The notes under the pieces were generated by a model. It did not search any database. It was given only the letters and a program-made list of their open reading frames with translations, and was not told the DNA's origin. The position numbers and the translations under genes were made by a program. A stretch of 64,000 nucleotides of DNA from Amycolatopsis thailandensis (lineage in GTDB: Bacteria > Actinomycetota > Actinomycetes > Mycobacteriales > Pseudonocardiaceae): NCBI RefSeq assembly GCF_002234405.1, contig NZ_NMQT01000055.1:1-64000 (forward strand). Reading direction: 5' to 3'. Shown here piece by piece: positions 49,853-59,405 of this stretch. Numbering within the stretch: position 1 is the first letter of the stretch; every line of letters begins with the position of its first letter.

Positions 49853-50486
49853 CCCTTGAGACGGTCAGACGGTTGATCAGGACGTAAACGGCGTCGAGGA
49901 TCAGAGCGAGGACGACCACGCCGAGCGTCCCGGTCAGAGCCTGGTTGAGGGAGTTCGTGCTCCCCGCGTTGGTGAGGCCGGAGAAGACCTCCGAGCCGAG
50001 ACCCGGGCCTTTCGCGTAGGCCGCGATGACCGCGATGCCCATGAGCATCTGCGTCGCGACCCGCATGCCCGCCAGGATCGCGGGCCAGGCGAGCCGCAGC
50101 TCCACCCTGGTCAGCACGCCGAACCGGCTCATGCCGATGCCGCGCGCCGCGTCGCTGACCGCTGGATCCACGCCGCTCAGCCCGACGATCGTGTTCCGCA
50201 CGATCGGCAGGAGCGCGTAGAGCACCAGGGCGATGACGGTGGTGTTCGCGCCGAGGCCGAACACCGGGATGAGGAGGCCCAGGAGGGCGAAGGAGGGGAC
50301 GGTGAGGATCGTGCTCGCCAAGGCCGTCGCCACGGCCGACCCGATCGGGCTGCGGTAGACGGCGATGCCGATCACCACGCCGAGCACGGCGGCCAGGATC
50401 GTGCACTGCACGACCGCGCTGACATGCAGGAGCCCTTGGAGGGCGAGTCTGTCCCACCGATCCGAGATGTACTCGAAGAGATTCAT
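49839..50486 (-). CDS. Osmoprotectant ABC transporter permease (first)
   Basis: ATG 50486 (MNLFEYISDRWDRLALQG) is the normal start for this family; the longer frame from 50528 adds a charged leader. The 215-residue protein has about six membrane segments and the coupling loop VDPAVSDAARGIGMSRFG. It is the first gene of the operon, so the promoter should lie in 50487-50728. Confidence 0.88.
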   Translation of the reverse strand: MNLFEYISDRWDRLALQGLLHVSAVVQCTILAAVLGVVIGIAVYRSPIGSAVATALASTILTVPSFALLGLLIPVFGLGANTTVIALVLYALLPIVRNTIVGLSGVDPAVSDAARGIGMSRFGVLTRVELRLAWPAILAGMRVATQMLMGIAVIAAYAKGPGLGSEVFSGLTNAGSTNSLNQALTGTLGVVVLALILDAVYVLINRLTVSRGVRG

Positions 50487-50728
50487 CGCGTGCTGGTTCT
50501 CCCGCCGCCTCTGGGTGAGACTCCTCACCCATTCGGAGTAGCTGTATCGGGAGCCTGACTACCCAGAACGCTCGCGGTCAAACCCCTGTTTACCGCTTCT
50601 TGTCCTGCAAACCTTCCCCATTCGGCGCAATCAGGCAAACGCACGCGCCGACCCGGAGGTGTCTTTGAGGCTGCTCAACAGCCGGGAGGACATCGACCAC
50701 CCGGCTGGACGTCGAATACTCTTCACCC

Positions 50729-51280
50729 GTGAGTAAGGGCAGCCATCACCGAAGCGCGCTACGCGCCGTACGTGGTGGCTTGCTCGGCGTGAGTTCCGCG
50801 GCGCTCGCCGTGACCGCTCACGTGATCGGGGACGGCGAAGTACCCGATACGGCGATGACGTTGTTGCTCACCGTGCTGATCGGCTGGAACGCGGCCGCGC
50901 TCGCCGCGAAGGCCCGCGGCCCGCTGGCCACGATCGTCGACCTCGGCGCCGGCCAGGTCGTGATGCACCTCGTGCTCAGCTCGCTGAGCAGCCACGAGTT
51001 GATGCACGACGAACCAGCACCGGTCTCGGGCGGGCTCGCGATGACCGTCGCGCACGTCGTCGCCACCCTGGTCACCGCGTTGCTGCTGGCCAAGGCCGAC
51101 GGACTGCTGCTCGGCGTCCTCTCCTGCCTGCGCGCGCTGGTCCCCTTCATCCTCGGCGCCCTCCCGGTGCGCGCCGCGACGGCGTCCCCGGTGCTCGCCC
51201 GTCCGGCGGGCCCCGGCCACCTCGTCCGCGTGGACCTCCGCCGCGTCCACGGCAGACGCGGCCCGCCGCTGTTCTCCTGA
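50729..51280 (+). CDS. Membrane protein upstream of the copper locus
   Basis: GTG 50729 gives 183 residues with about four hydrophobic segments (LLGVSSAALAVTAHVIG, TLLLTVLIGWNAAALAA, VAHVVATLVTALLLAK, LLLGVLSCLRALVPFI). Histidines cluster in the loop SSHELMHDEP. No family name is certain. It is 71 bp upstream of, and co-directional with, the ycnI-copC-copD genes, where similar small proteins occur, so a role in copper handling is plausible. Confidence 0.65.
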   Translation: MSKGSHHRSALRAVRGGLLGVSSAALAVTAHVIGDGEVPDTAMTLLLTVLIGWNAAALAAKARGPLATIVDLGAGQVVMHLVLSSLSSHELMHDEPAPVSGGLAMTVAHVVATLVTALLLAKADGLLLGVLSCLRALVPFILGALPVRAATASPVLARPAGPGHLVRVDLRRVHGRRGPPLFS

Positions 51281-51351
51281 ACCCCAGCTCGATCCCCCGT
51301 AACCCGGCGAGGTCCTCGAACCCGCCGTCTCGATCATGTTCAGGAGTTTCC

Positions 51352-52134
51352 GTGTCCAAGCACGTCTTCAAGCGCGCCGGTTTCCTCGCCGCCGCCATCG
51401 GCGCCGCCGGTCTGCTGTCCGCCGGGGTCGCCTCGGCCCACGTCACCGCCAACGTCTACGGCCCCCAGCCCGCGAAGGGCGGCTACGGGTCGATCTTCTT
51501 CCGCGTCCCCAACGAGGAGAAGGACGCCGGCACCATCAAGGTGGAGATCACCGTCAAGCCCGAGTACGCGCTGAGTTCCGTGCGGGCCAAGCCGCTGCCC
51601 GGCTGGAAGGCCGAGGTCGTCAAGTCCAAGCTGCCGGCCCCGGTGACCACCGACTCCGGCACGCAGATCACCGAGGCCGTCACCAAGGTCTCCTGGACCG
51701 CGGAGCCCGGCACGAAGATCGCCGCCGGGTCGACCGAGTTCCAGGAGTTCCAGATCAGCGCGGGCAAGCTCCCGACCAACGTCGACGCGATCGAGTTCCC
51801 GGCCACCCAGACCTACGAGAACGGCAAGGTCGTCGAGTGGAACCAGCCGACCCCGGCCTCCGGTGAAGAGCCCGAGCACCCCGCGCCGAGCGTGAAGCTC
51901 GCCGAGAAGAGCGGTGACGGGCACGGCGGTGGTCACGGCGCCGACACGAAGGCCACGTCCGAGGACTCCCACGCCGCTTCGTCGTCGTCCGACAGCACCG
52001 CCCGCTGGCTCGGCGGCGCCGGGCTCGTCGTCGGCGCGCTGGGCCTCGGCGTCGGCGCCGGTGCCACCCTGCGCGCCCGCCGCGCGACCGCGGGAGCTTC
52101 CACCAAGAGCAGCAACACCGAGGGAACCGAGTAA
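51352..52134 (+). CDS. YcnI-family copper-binding membrane protein
   Basis: The 260-residue protein has a signal peptide ending near ASA and the mature protein begins HVTANVYGPQ; the N-terminal histidine is the known Cu(II) ligand of YcnI (DUF1775) proteins. A tryptophan-containing beta domain follows, then a histidine-rich linker DGHGGGHGAD and a C-terminal membrane helix (GGAGLVVGALGLGVGAGA). It holds copper outside the cell. The stop is directly followed by copC. Confidence 0.88.
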   Translation: MSKHVFKRAGFLAAAIGAAGLLSAGVASAHVTANVYGPQPAKGGYGSIFFRVPNEEKDAGTIKVEITVKPEYALSSVRAKPLPGWKAEVVKSKLPAPVTTDSGTQITEAVTKVSWTAEPGTKIAAGSTEFQEFQISAGKLPTNVDAIEFPATQTYENGKVVEWNQPTPASGEEPEHPAPSVKLAEKSGDGHGGGHGADTKATSEDSHAASSSSDSTARWLGGAGLVVGALGLGVGAGATLRARRATAGASTKSSNTEGTE

Positions 52135-52698
52135 ATGCGTAAAGCGATCGTCGCGCTGGCGATCACCGGGGTGGCCTGGCTCGCCACGGCCACCCCGGCG
52201 CTGGCGCACAACGTCCTGATCTCCTCGGACCCGGCGAAGGGCGCTTCGATCGCCGCCGGGCCCGCGAAGATCACGCTCACGTTCGACCAGTACGTCCAGA
52301 ACGCGAACGTCAACCAGATCGCGGTCATCGGACCGGGCGGCGGCCAGTGGGCCGAGGGCCAGGTCGAGGTCCGCGACAGCGCCGTGAGTGTCGCGCTGCG
52401 ACCGCTCGGCCCGGCGGGCGAGTACAAGATCGGCTACCGGATCCTGTCCGCGGACGGGCACGCCGTGACCGGTGAGGTGCCGTTCACCCTCACCGCCGCG
52501 GGCACCGGCACCCCGGCGAGCGCCGACGCCGCGCGCGGCAACGCGGGCCAGGCCGAGACCACCCCGGCGACCGGCGGCGAAGGCTCGTCCGGCGTGCCGA
52601 TCTGGGTGTGGATCGCGGGCGCCGTCGTGCTGCTCGCCGTCGGACTGACCGTCGCGCTGCGCACCGGAGCGGGCGACAAGGAGAAGAGCGGGTCATGA
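52135..52698 (+). CDS. CopC-domain copper-binding protein
   Basis: The 187-residue protein has a signal peptide ending ALA, and the mature sequence begins HNVLISSDPAKGAS, with His1 as the high-affinity Cu(II) ligand. A second ligand histidine lies in DGHAVTGEVPF. A C-terminal membrane helix (IWVWIAGAVVLLAVGLTVAL) anchors it. CopC passes copper to the membrane protein CopD, encoded next with a four-base overlap. Confidence 0.9.
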   Translation: MRKAIVALAITGVAWLATATPALAHNVLISSDPAKGASIAAGPAKITLTFDQYVQNANVNQIAVIGPGGGQWAEGQVEVRDSAVSVALRPLGPAGEYKIGYRILSADGHAVTGEVPFTLTAAGTGTPASADAARGNAGQAETTPATGGEGSSGVPIWVWIAGAVVLLAVGLTVALRTGAGDKEKSGS

Positions 52699-53726
52699 CA
52701 CAGGCCGAGACCACCTCGCGCGCCCGCGTCGCCGTGCTGTTCTGCGTGGTGACGGCCGGCATCGTCGGCGCCCTGATCGGCGTCGCGCTCACGGCCACCG
52801 CCCCGGTTCCCGGGGTCGCGCAGGTCAGCGAGGCGGTCTCGGTCTCCATCCCGCTCGTGCGGGTCCTGCTGGACATCTCGGCGGTCGCCACGATCGGGCT
52901 GGCGCTGCTTTCGGTGCTGGTCGGCTACGACCGGCCGAAGCTCTCCGAGCCGATCATGCGGCTCGCGCGGCCGGCGAGCGTCGCGGCCGCGCTGATCTGG
53001 GCGACGACGGCGCTCGTCGCGCTGATCCTGCAAACCGCCGAATACCGGCCTGGTTCCAGCACGCTGTCGATGTCGGACGTCGGGAGCTACATCGCCGACG
53101 TCGGCGCCGGGAAGGCGCTGCTCATCGTCGCGGTGCTGGCCCTGCTCCACGCGGGGCTCGGCATCCTCTCGCTGAAGCACGGCGAGAAGGTGCCCGCCGA
53201 GGTTCGCGTCGGGCTGGGCCTGTTCGCGCTGCTGCCGCTGCCGGTCACCGGGCACGCGTCGAACTGGAACTACCACGACTACACGATGATCTCGATGGAA
53301 CTGCACGTCATGAGCGCCGTCGCCTGGACCGGCGGGCTCGGCGCGATGACGGTGCTGCTCGTCGGGAACCGGACCCTGCTCGCGCACGCCCTGCCGCGGT
53401 TCTCGAAACTGGCGACGCTGTGCCTGATCCTCGGCGCGGCGACCGGCCTGTTCAACGGGCTGATCGAGATCTCGCTCAACCCGTCCCTCGGGTTCTGGGA
53501 AGGCGTCTTCACCACGCCGTACGGGCAACTGGTGCTGCTCAAGCTGCTGTGCACCGGGGTGATCGCGACCCTCGGCGCGTACACGCGGTGGAAGCTGATG
53601 CCGCGGATCATCCGGCACAACCGCACGGCGCTGGCGGCCTGGGCGACGCTGGAGCTGACGGTGATGGGGCTCGCGTTCGGGTTCGCCGTCGTCCTCACGC
53701 GAGCTCCCGTCGTCCCGACCTCCTAG
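52695..53726 (+). CDS. CopD-family copper transport membrane protein
   Basis: ATG 52695 overlaps the copC stop. The 343-residue protein has about eight or nine membrane segments. Conserved CopD histidines appear in VTGHASNWNYHDY and MELHVMSAVAWTGGLG. CopD imports copper or passes it to cuproenzymes such as the cytochrome oxidase. The stop shares CTAG with the convergent reductase gene. Confidence 0.88.
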   Translation: MTQAETTSRARVAVLFCVVTAGIVGALIGVALTATAPVPGVAQVSEAVSVSIPLVRVLLDISAVATIGLALLSVLVGYDRPKLSEPIMRLARPASVAAALIWATTALVALILQTAEYRPGSSTLSMSDVGSYIADVGAGKALLIVAVLALLHAGLGILSLKHGEKVPAEVRVGLGLFALLPLPVTGHASNWNYHDYTMISMELHVMSAVAWTGGLGAMTVLLVGNRTLLAHALPRFSKLATLCLILGAATGLFNGLIEISLNPSLGFWEGVFTTPYGQLVLLKLLCTGVIATLGAYTRWKLMPRIIRHNRTALAAWATLELTVMGLAFGFAVVLTRAPVVPTS

Positions 53727-54289
53727 TTCTTCACCTCGTACCGCAGGATCACCACGCCGTTCTCGAACGCGGTGGCCTCGACCGGCTTCAGGTCCCGCCG
53801 GTCCTCGAAAAGGCGCCTCCCCTTGCCCAGCGCCACGGGGGCGACCATCATCCGGACCTCGTCGACGAGGCCGGCGTCCAGCAGGGATCGCATGAGCGTC
53901 AGGCTCCCCCACAACCAGAGGTCCTTGCCGCCCTGTTCCTTGAGTTCCCGGACGGTGGCGGCGGGGTCGCGGGTCACGGTCGCTTCGGGAAAGTCACCCC
54001 AGGGGGCCTTCTCCAGCTTCGACGAGGCGACGAACTTGGTCAGCGCGTTGACCTTCTCGCCGTATTCGCCCTGCTCTTCGGCGTGCGGCCAGTAGTCCTT
54101 GGCCATGGCGTAGGTGTTCGCGCCCAGGATCATCGTGTCGACCGAATCGACGAGCCCCATCACGCTCGCTTTGAACGCGGGCTGGGTCTTCTCGGAGAAC
54201 GGCTCTCCCGGCACGAAGCCGAGCCCGCCGTCCTCGTCCGCGACGAGGTTGTCGGCGGTGACCCACTGCTGAACGATGAGCTTGCGCAT
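53723..54289 (-). CDS. RibD C-terminal/dihydrofolate-reductase-like protein
   Basis: ATG 54289 gives 188 residues starting MRKLIVQQWVTADNLVADEDGG in family style (opening KLIVQQWVTADN). The segments TMILGANTYAMAKDYWP, GKDLWLWGSLTLMRSLLDAG and MVAPVALGKGRRLFED are typical of the YyaP/RibD_C family of NADPH-dependent reductases. The substrate is unknown, and true folate reduction is not expected. The gene is convergent with copD. Confidence 0.82.
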   Translation of the reverse strand: MRKLIVQQWVTADNLVADEDGGLGFVPGEPFSEKTQPAFKASVMGLVDSVDTMILGANTYAMAKDYWPHAEEQGEYGEKVNALTKFVASSKLEKAPWGDFPEATVTRDPAATVRELKEQGGKDLWLWGSLTLMRSLLDAGLVDEVRMMVAPVALGKGRRLFEDRRDLKPVEATAFENGVVILRYEVKN

Positions 54290-54502
54290 GTCCGTCCTTC
54301 CGGTGCTTGCGGCCACTTCGGCCGCGATCGCCCCGGGGACGGAGCCGTCCCGCCGGTCTCGACATCGGCGGCGGATCTTTTTTTCGGGCTGTTACACGCC
54401 TTGCTCCATCCGGCCGCATTTGACCGGTTTCACTGTCCTCTCCGGACCTTCACCGGGATGCTCTACGCGATCGCTGGGGTTAACCCGATGAGGGGATGGA
54501 AA

Positions 54503-56578
54503 ATGGGCGGCCCGTTGCCGGGTGACAGCGAAATCAGCGCTCCGCGGGTGCCGCGCCAGCGATCGGCGGTCCGGCTCACCAGGCAGACCAGCTCGGGGCC
54601 GCGGCAGCTTCCGCCTGCCCCCGCGCATTTCACCAACCGTGCGGCCGAGCTCGCGCTGCTCGAAAAGCTGCTGGCCCAGCACGACACCGACGGTCCTTCG
54701 GTGCACCTGATCAGCGGCCAGGGCGGGATCGGGAAGACGGCGCTGGCCGCCGCGTGGGGGCGTCATCTCGCCGACCGGTTCCCGGACGGGCACCTCTGGG
54801 CGGATCTCGGCGGGTTCAGCGCCAACGGCCCGCTGTCGGTGAGCGAAGCGCTCGGCCGGTTCCTCCGCGCGCTGGGGGTCCCGCCGGAGGGACTGCCCGC
54901 GGACGTCGAGGAGCTCACCGCCCTGTACCGCACGACGACCGCCGAGCGGCCGTTGCTCGTGCTGCTCGACAACGCGGCTTCGACCGATCAGGTGCTTCCG
55001 CTGCTTCCCGCCGACGGGGCGAGTCTCGTGATCGTGACTTCGCGACGCCGCCTCGGCAGGCTCCAGACCGAGCATCGCGCGAAGCTGGTCGAGCTGTCCC
55101 CCTTCGGTTCCGCGCACAGCGCCGAACTGCTGGGACGCGCTGTCGGCGCCGAGCGGGTCGGCGCCGAAGCCGACCAGGCGAGGGCCATCGCCGAGCTGTG
55201 CGGCGGCCTGCCGATCGCCCTCACCACGGTCAGCGCCAAGCTGGCGGGGCGCCCGAAAATGTCGCTGGAGAAGATCGCCACCGAGCTGGGGAAGGAATAT
55301 CGTCGACTGGCCACGCTCTCGACGAAAGAGGCGCAATCGGTGGAAGCCAGCTTCAACCTGTCCTACGACGAACTTCCTTCCGACGCGGCCGCGCTGTACG
55401 CGGCCCTCGGGCTCCACCCCGGCCCCGACTTCGGCGTCGGCGTGGCGGCCGCGTCGATCGCCGTCCGCCCCGAGGTCGCCGACGACCTGCTGGACCAGCT
55501 GGTCGACGTCGGGCTGCTGATCGACCGCGGCGACGACCGGTACACCTTCCACGACCTCGCGCGGCTGCACGCCAAGGAAAAGACGGCGGGCAACGAGTAC
55601 GACCGCGACATCGCGCTTCGCCGCATGCTCGAGTGGTACCTCCTCACCGCCTCCGCGACCACGAGCCTGACCGTCCCCGATCAGGATCCGATCCCGTACC
55701 GCTACGAGTACCGGCCGCCGGCACCGCTTTCGTTCGACTCGTCCGACGAGGAACTCGCCTGGCTCGAACTGGAGCGCGAGAACCTCATCGCCGCCATCGA
55801 AGCCGCCGAAACGTGGCAGCTGCCCGAGCTCGGCTGGCAGCTCGCCGCCGCGATGTGGCCACTTTTCCTGCTGCGCAAGCACTATCCGGACTTCCTGCGG
55901 GTGAGCCAGGCGGGTATGCGCTGCGCACGAGCCTGGGGCAACGCGTCGGCGGAGGCGCTGATGCACAACCGCAGCGGCGCCGCCTGCCGCGGCACCGGCC
56001 GCTACGACGAAGCCGTCGGGCACTACACGGCGGGTCGCGAAGCCGCGCGGACGGCGGGGAACGGCGTCGTCGAGATCCGGTCGGTGGAAGGGCTCGGCCT
56101 GGTCGCCCTCCAGCAGGGCAGGCTCGACGACGCCATCGAGTGGTTCACCGAGGACCATCTGCTCAGCGAGCGGCTGGACCGACGGCACGACATCGGGCTC
56201 GCGCTGATCAACCTCGGCGCGACCCGCGCCCGCGCCGGACAGCCCGAAGCCGCGATCGCCGACCTCACTCGCGCCCGCGACGTCCTCGAAGGCGACGACT
56301 ACAACGTGGCCCGCGCCCGGATCGAACTCGGCCGCGCCCTCACGGTGACCGGGGATCTCGCGGCGGCCCGGGCCGAGCTGGAACCCGCCCGCGCCACCAT
56401 GGAGGCGCGCGGATCGCGGTTCGAGGTGGCCAGGGCGCTCACCGCGTTCGGCGAGATCGCCGAGGCGGAGGGCGATCCGGCCGAAGCCCGGAGTCTCTTC
56501 GACCAGGCTTTGCCGATTTTCGTCGGCCTCGGCCGCCCGGAGGCCGACGCTCTGCGTAGGCGTTTGGAACAGCTGTGA
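54503..56578 (+). CDS. STAND ATPase with NB-ARC and TPR domains (AfsR-like without activator domain)
   Basis: ATG 54503 follows AGGGGA by six bases; ATG 54458 and 54488 are in frame but lack a site. The 691-residue protein has NB-ARC motifs HLISGQGGIGKTALAAAW (P-loop), LLVLLDNAAS (Walker B), VIVTSRRRL and GGLPIALT. About nine TPR-like helices fill the C-terminal ~300 residues. AfsR-type regulators share this architecture but start with a DNA-binding BTAD domain, which is absent here. It may work as a signalling switch or in a defence-like role. Confidence 0.82.
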   Translation: MGGPLPGDSEISAPRVPRQRSAVRLTRQTSSGPRQLPPAPAHFTNRAAELALLEKLLAQHDTDGPSVHLISGQGGIGKTALAAAWGRHLADRFPDGHLWADLGGFSANGPLSVSEALGRFLRALGVPPEGLPADVEELTALYRTTTAERPLLVLLDNAASTDQVLPLLPADGASLVIVTSRRRLGRLQTEHRAKLVELSPFGSAHSAELLGRAVGAERVGAEADQARAIAELCGGLPIALTTVSAKLAGRPKMSLEKIATELGKEYRRLATLSTKEAQSVEASFNLSYDELPSDAAALYAALGLHPGPDFGVGVAAASIAVRPEVADDLLDQLVDVGLLIDRGDDRYTFHDLARLHAKEKTAGNEYDRDIALRRMLEWYLLTASATTSLTVPDQDPIPYRYEYRPPAPLSFDSSDEELAWLELERENLIAAIEAAETWQLPELGWQLAAAMWPLFLLRKHYPDFLRVSQAGMRCARAWGNASAEALMHNRSGAACRGTGRYDEAVGHYTAGREAARTAGNGVVEIRSVEGLGLVALQQGRLDDAIEWFTEDHLLSERLDRRHDIGLALINLGATRARAGQPEAAIADLTRARDVLEGDDYNVARARIELGRALTVTGDLAAARAELEPARATMEARGSRFEVARALTAFGEIAEAEGDPAEARSLFDQALPIFVGLGRPEADALRRRLEQL

Positions 56579-56791
56579 GCCGGTGAGACCGATCGGTGCA
56601 CCTACGACGAGGTGAAACCAGCACGCTAAATAACTCAGCGTAGCTGCAAGTTGCACATTTGGGGGAGCACTGAGCCAATTGAAGTGATTAGCCGGGGCGA
56701 ATTCGTCACCGATTGATCGGTGAATTCGGGCAAGCGACGAACGGTCATTCGGCGTCGGCGAATGCACGTGCAGATGAGTGTTCCGGGTGAC
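56579..56791. other. Gap with a shared TGCACGTGCAGATG motif
   Basis: This 213-bp gap between the convergent STAND and phosphotransferase genes has no palindromic repeat of the gene-end family. It is AT-richer than average near 56620-56710. TGCACGTGCAGATG at 56763-56776 also occurs, in the opposite orientation, at 31706-31719. Confidence 0.4.
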
Positions 56792-57718
56792 TCAGCGATA
56801 CCGGTTCCAGCGCGCGCCGGTTTGTCCGTTCCGGAGATCGTCCAACCGTTTTCGCAGCTCATCGCGTACGCCGGGGTGACTGCGGAGAATCGGGAGAACA
56901 CTCGTCGTGAGCTTCAGTTCACGGATAGCGCGCAGTACCGGGAAACCGGACCAGGTGGTCACGTCGAATCCGTACCGCTCGGCGAACACGCGATAGCGGG
57001 CGGGTGGATCACCGAACCGTTCATGGCCGACGGCGAGCGGCGTGAGATCCCATTCCGGCGGCCCGACACACGACGAATCGAAATCGCACAGCACCGGCCC
57101 GTCCGGGCCGGGGATCACGTTCCCGGTGTGCGCGTCCCCGTGGACGAGGCCCCTGGGCAGGGGGAAGTCGAGCGTCGCGAGCGCGGCTTCGACCTCGGCG
57201 GTGCGCTCCAGCAGGAACCGCCGGTCACCCGGGGCCAGCTCCTCCGCGTCCGAGACCCGGGCGCGGACCGCGGCGAACGGCGCCCATTCGGCCAGCCCCT
57301 CGGGCGGTTCGAGCGCGTGGACCCGGCGCAGCAGCCCGGCGAGGTCCGCCGACCTCGGCTTCCGGCCGCTCTCGGGCACCTTCCACCAGACCGTCACGAG
57401 ATGTTCGCCGACCGGCAGCGGCTGCTCGACGCCGGGAACCAGGCGGATGGCGGGCACTCCGTGCAGTTCGAAATGCCGCGCGACCCGCACGACCGTGCCG
57501 ACACGATGCCGCAGCAGGGTGGAGCCGACGATCCGGACGACGAACGGCGCGCTCGCCAGTTCGTAGACGGCGTTGTTGGTGAACCGCAGCAACCGGGCGC
57601 CGTCAGGGTCCACGCCCAGCAGTTCGCATGTCCGCCCCAGGGCGTCACGCAGCTTGCCGGGCGTGAACCGGCCCGGCTCAGGCGGCGTAGAAGGAGTTGA
57701 GCCGGTCGGCGAGGTCAC
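56792..57718 (-). CDS. Aminoglycoside/choline-type phosphotransferase family protein
   Basis: The 308-residue protein has the kinase-like catalytic loop GLVHGDAHTGNVIPG with metal-binding residues in LCDFDSSCVGPPEWD. The N-terminal lobe (LRFTNNAVYELASAPFVVRI) is consistent with the APH fold. The substrate could be an antibiotic or a metabolite and cannot be decided. GTG 57718 overlaps the 3' end of the XRE-TPR regulator gene by 41 bases, suggesting coupling; a later start is possible. Confidence 0.8.
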   Translation of the reverse strand: MTSPTGSTPSTPPEPGRFTPGKLRDALGRTCELLGVDPDGARLLRFTNNAVYELASAPFVVRIVGSTLLRHRVGTVVRVARHFELHGVPAIRLVPGVEQPLPVGEHLVTVWWKVPESGRKPRSADLAGLLRRVHALEPPEGLAEWAPFAAVRARVSDAEELAPGDRRFLLERTAEVEAALATLDFPLPRGLVHGDAHTGNVIPGPDGPVLCDFDSSCVGPPEWDLTPLAVGHERFGDPPARYRVFAERYGFDVTTWSGFPVLRAIRELKLTTSVLPILRSHPGVRDELRKRLDDLRNGQTGARWNRYR

Positions 57719-59087
57719 GGGCGTCGGCGTTGTTCCGGCGGCGTTCCGCCTCGACCTGCAACGGCCGCATCCGGTCCTTCACCCGCTCCGACTTGATGCC
57801 CTCGGCGCAGTCGACGGCCTTCGAGCCCACCTTGGCGCCATGATCGAGATCGCCTTCGAGCAGGTGATTCGTGGCCAGCGCGCTGAGCATGAAGGTCTTG
57901 CTGCGGGCCATGTCGTCGTCGTAGGACTCGACGGCCTTGGTCAGCGCCGGGATCGCGTACTTGGTGTGCTCGGCGTTCTTCGCGGCGAGCACGGTGTGCA
58001 CGGTGCCGATCATGGCGTAGACGTCGGTCTCGGTGAAGAACTTGACCCAGGACTCGGCCTCGGCCAGGTCCGCGCGGGCGAACTCGTCCTTGCTCCGGCC
58101 GAGCAGCTTCGTCGCCTGCTCCTCGTTGCCCATCATCGCGTAGGCCCAGGCCTCGTTGGCGCAGAGCACGGCGACCGCCAGCTCGGAGCCCGATTCCTGG
58201 GCGGCGATCTGGCCCAGCTGGAACAGCTTCAGCGCGTCGTTCGGGGCGTCGTTGTGCAGGTAGACGCGGCCCATCCGGTAGAGGACGTTGGCCACCAGCG
58301 GGTGGCTGTCTCCCTGTTTGGCCAGGTCCAGCGCGTTCGCGAAGTGACCACGGGCCGAATCCATGAGGCCGGTGTCGAACGACGTCCAGCCCGCCAGGCT
58401 ATGCAGGTCGGCGAGCGCGACGTACAGCCGGTTCTTGACCATTTCGGTGCCGTTGGACTCGAGCATCTGCTGTCCCCAGGACAGCTGCGCGACCACGGCG
58501 TCGCGGCAGAAACCGCCGCCGTACTGGTAGTCGAGGGACCGGAGCGCTCTGGTCGCGGCTTCCACCTGGCGGACGTCGGTCATGCCGATCCGCCCGGGGG
58601 CGGGCGTCTTCGCCGGCCCCGACGACCACGTCCCCGACTCGGGACCGAACACCGCCGCACCCATCGTGACCTGGGCGGCGTGTGCGAGGAACCTCCGTCG
58701 CTTCACGGACTCGTCCTCCTCCGCCTGCTGGCCGTCGGCGGCGCCGACGACCTTTATCGCTGTCGCCTCGTCATAGGCGAGACCCATGTATCCCCTCGGG
58801 ACACCCAGGCCGTCAGCGATGCGGGTGAGCACGTCGTACGCCATCACCTGGCGACCTTTGAGGATCTCGGACACCTCGGACTGCGACTGGCCGGTCATCG
58901 CGGCGATCTGGCGCTGCGAAACACCGTGCTTGCGCAACAGGCGGTACACGGACGAAATCTCCCGTGTCGCCAGTGCCGCCCGCATCTCCGCCTGTTCCCA
59001 GGCATCCGGCGGCACGGGGTGACTCTGGCGGCCCGAAGTGTTCGTGTCCGAGCCGGCGACAGCGCCGCCACCGATACTGGCGTCCAT
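57678..59087 (-). CDS. XRE-family regulator with C-terminal TPR repeats
   Basis: The 469-residue protein has a helix-turn-helix at ~50-85 (RKHGVSQRQIAAMTGQSQSE) and then ~300 residues of TPR-like helices (DLHSLAGWTSFDTGLMDSAR; VANVLYRMGRVYLHNDAPN). The arrangement is like the actinomycete NsdA-type developmental regulators, which repress sporulation and antibiotic production. A conserved KRRRFLAHAAQVTMGAAVFG segment links the parts. Two small genes diverge from it. Confidence 0.8.
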   Translation of the reverse strand: MDASIGGGAVAGSDTNTSGRQSHPVPPDAWEQAEMRAALATREISSVYRLLRKHGVSQRQIAAMTGQSQSEVSEILKGRQVMAYDVLTRIADGLGVPRGYMGLAYDEATAIKVVGAADGQQAEEDESVKRRRFLAHAAQVTMGAAVFGPESGTWSSGPAKTPAPGRIGMTDVRQVEAATRALRSLDYQYGGGFCRDAVVAQLSWGQQMLESNGTEMVKNRLYVALADLHSLAGWTSFDTGLMDSARGHFANALDLAKQGDSHPLVANVLYRMGRVYLHNDAPNDALKLFQLGQIAAQESGSELAVAVLCANEAWAYAMMGNEEQATKLLGRSKDEFARADLAEAESWVKFFTETDVYAMIGTVHTVLAAKNAEHTKYAIPALTKAVESYDDDMARSKTFMLSALATNHLLEGDLDHGAKVGSKAVDCAEGIKSERVKDRMRPLQVEAERRRNNADARDLADRLNSFYAA

Positions 59088-59405
59088 TGCGCCCCCTCAC
59101 AGTTCCGTTGGGGTCGAGAAACAGCGTAGGCACACCTATTCAACCGTGCGAAACACCGGATCGCCCGTCGTGATCGGCCCGGCAGAAGTCGTTTGACCGC
59201 TTACCGTGAAACCTCGTCCGGTCACCGCTATGACGGCGGTTCGACCTTCTTTCGCCCTCGGTTTCACATCACTGTAGTTGTCAGATCTCCGTGACCGACC
59301 AGCCACCGGCAGCGATCACAGAGAGCTACCAAGTCTCCGAACCCCCTAAAGGTGCGGACACGCGGATATGAAGACGACGTGGAACGAGAGAGCGGAGAAG
59401 AGCCA
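59088..59405. other. Divergent promoter region of the XRE-TPR regulator
   Basis: The 318-bp gap lies between the regulator and the rightward small genes. It is moderately AT-rich around 59255-59285. No gene is seen. Promoters for both directions should be here; no clear dyad was found. Confidence 0.4.

Noticed and set aside
54392..56767. A 791-residue leftward frame opposite the STAND ATPase
   Set aside because: The plus strand encodes recognisable NB-ARC and TPR motifs; the antisense frame shows no family resemblance and has no ribosome site.
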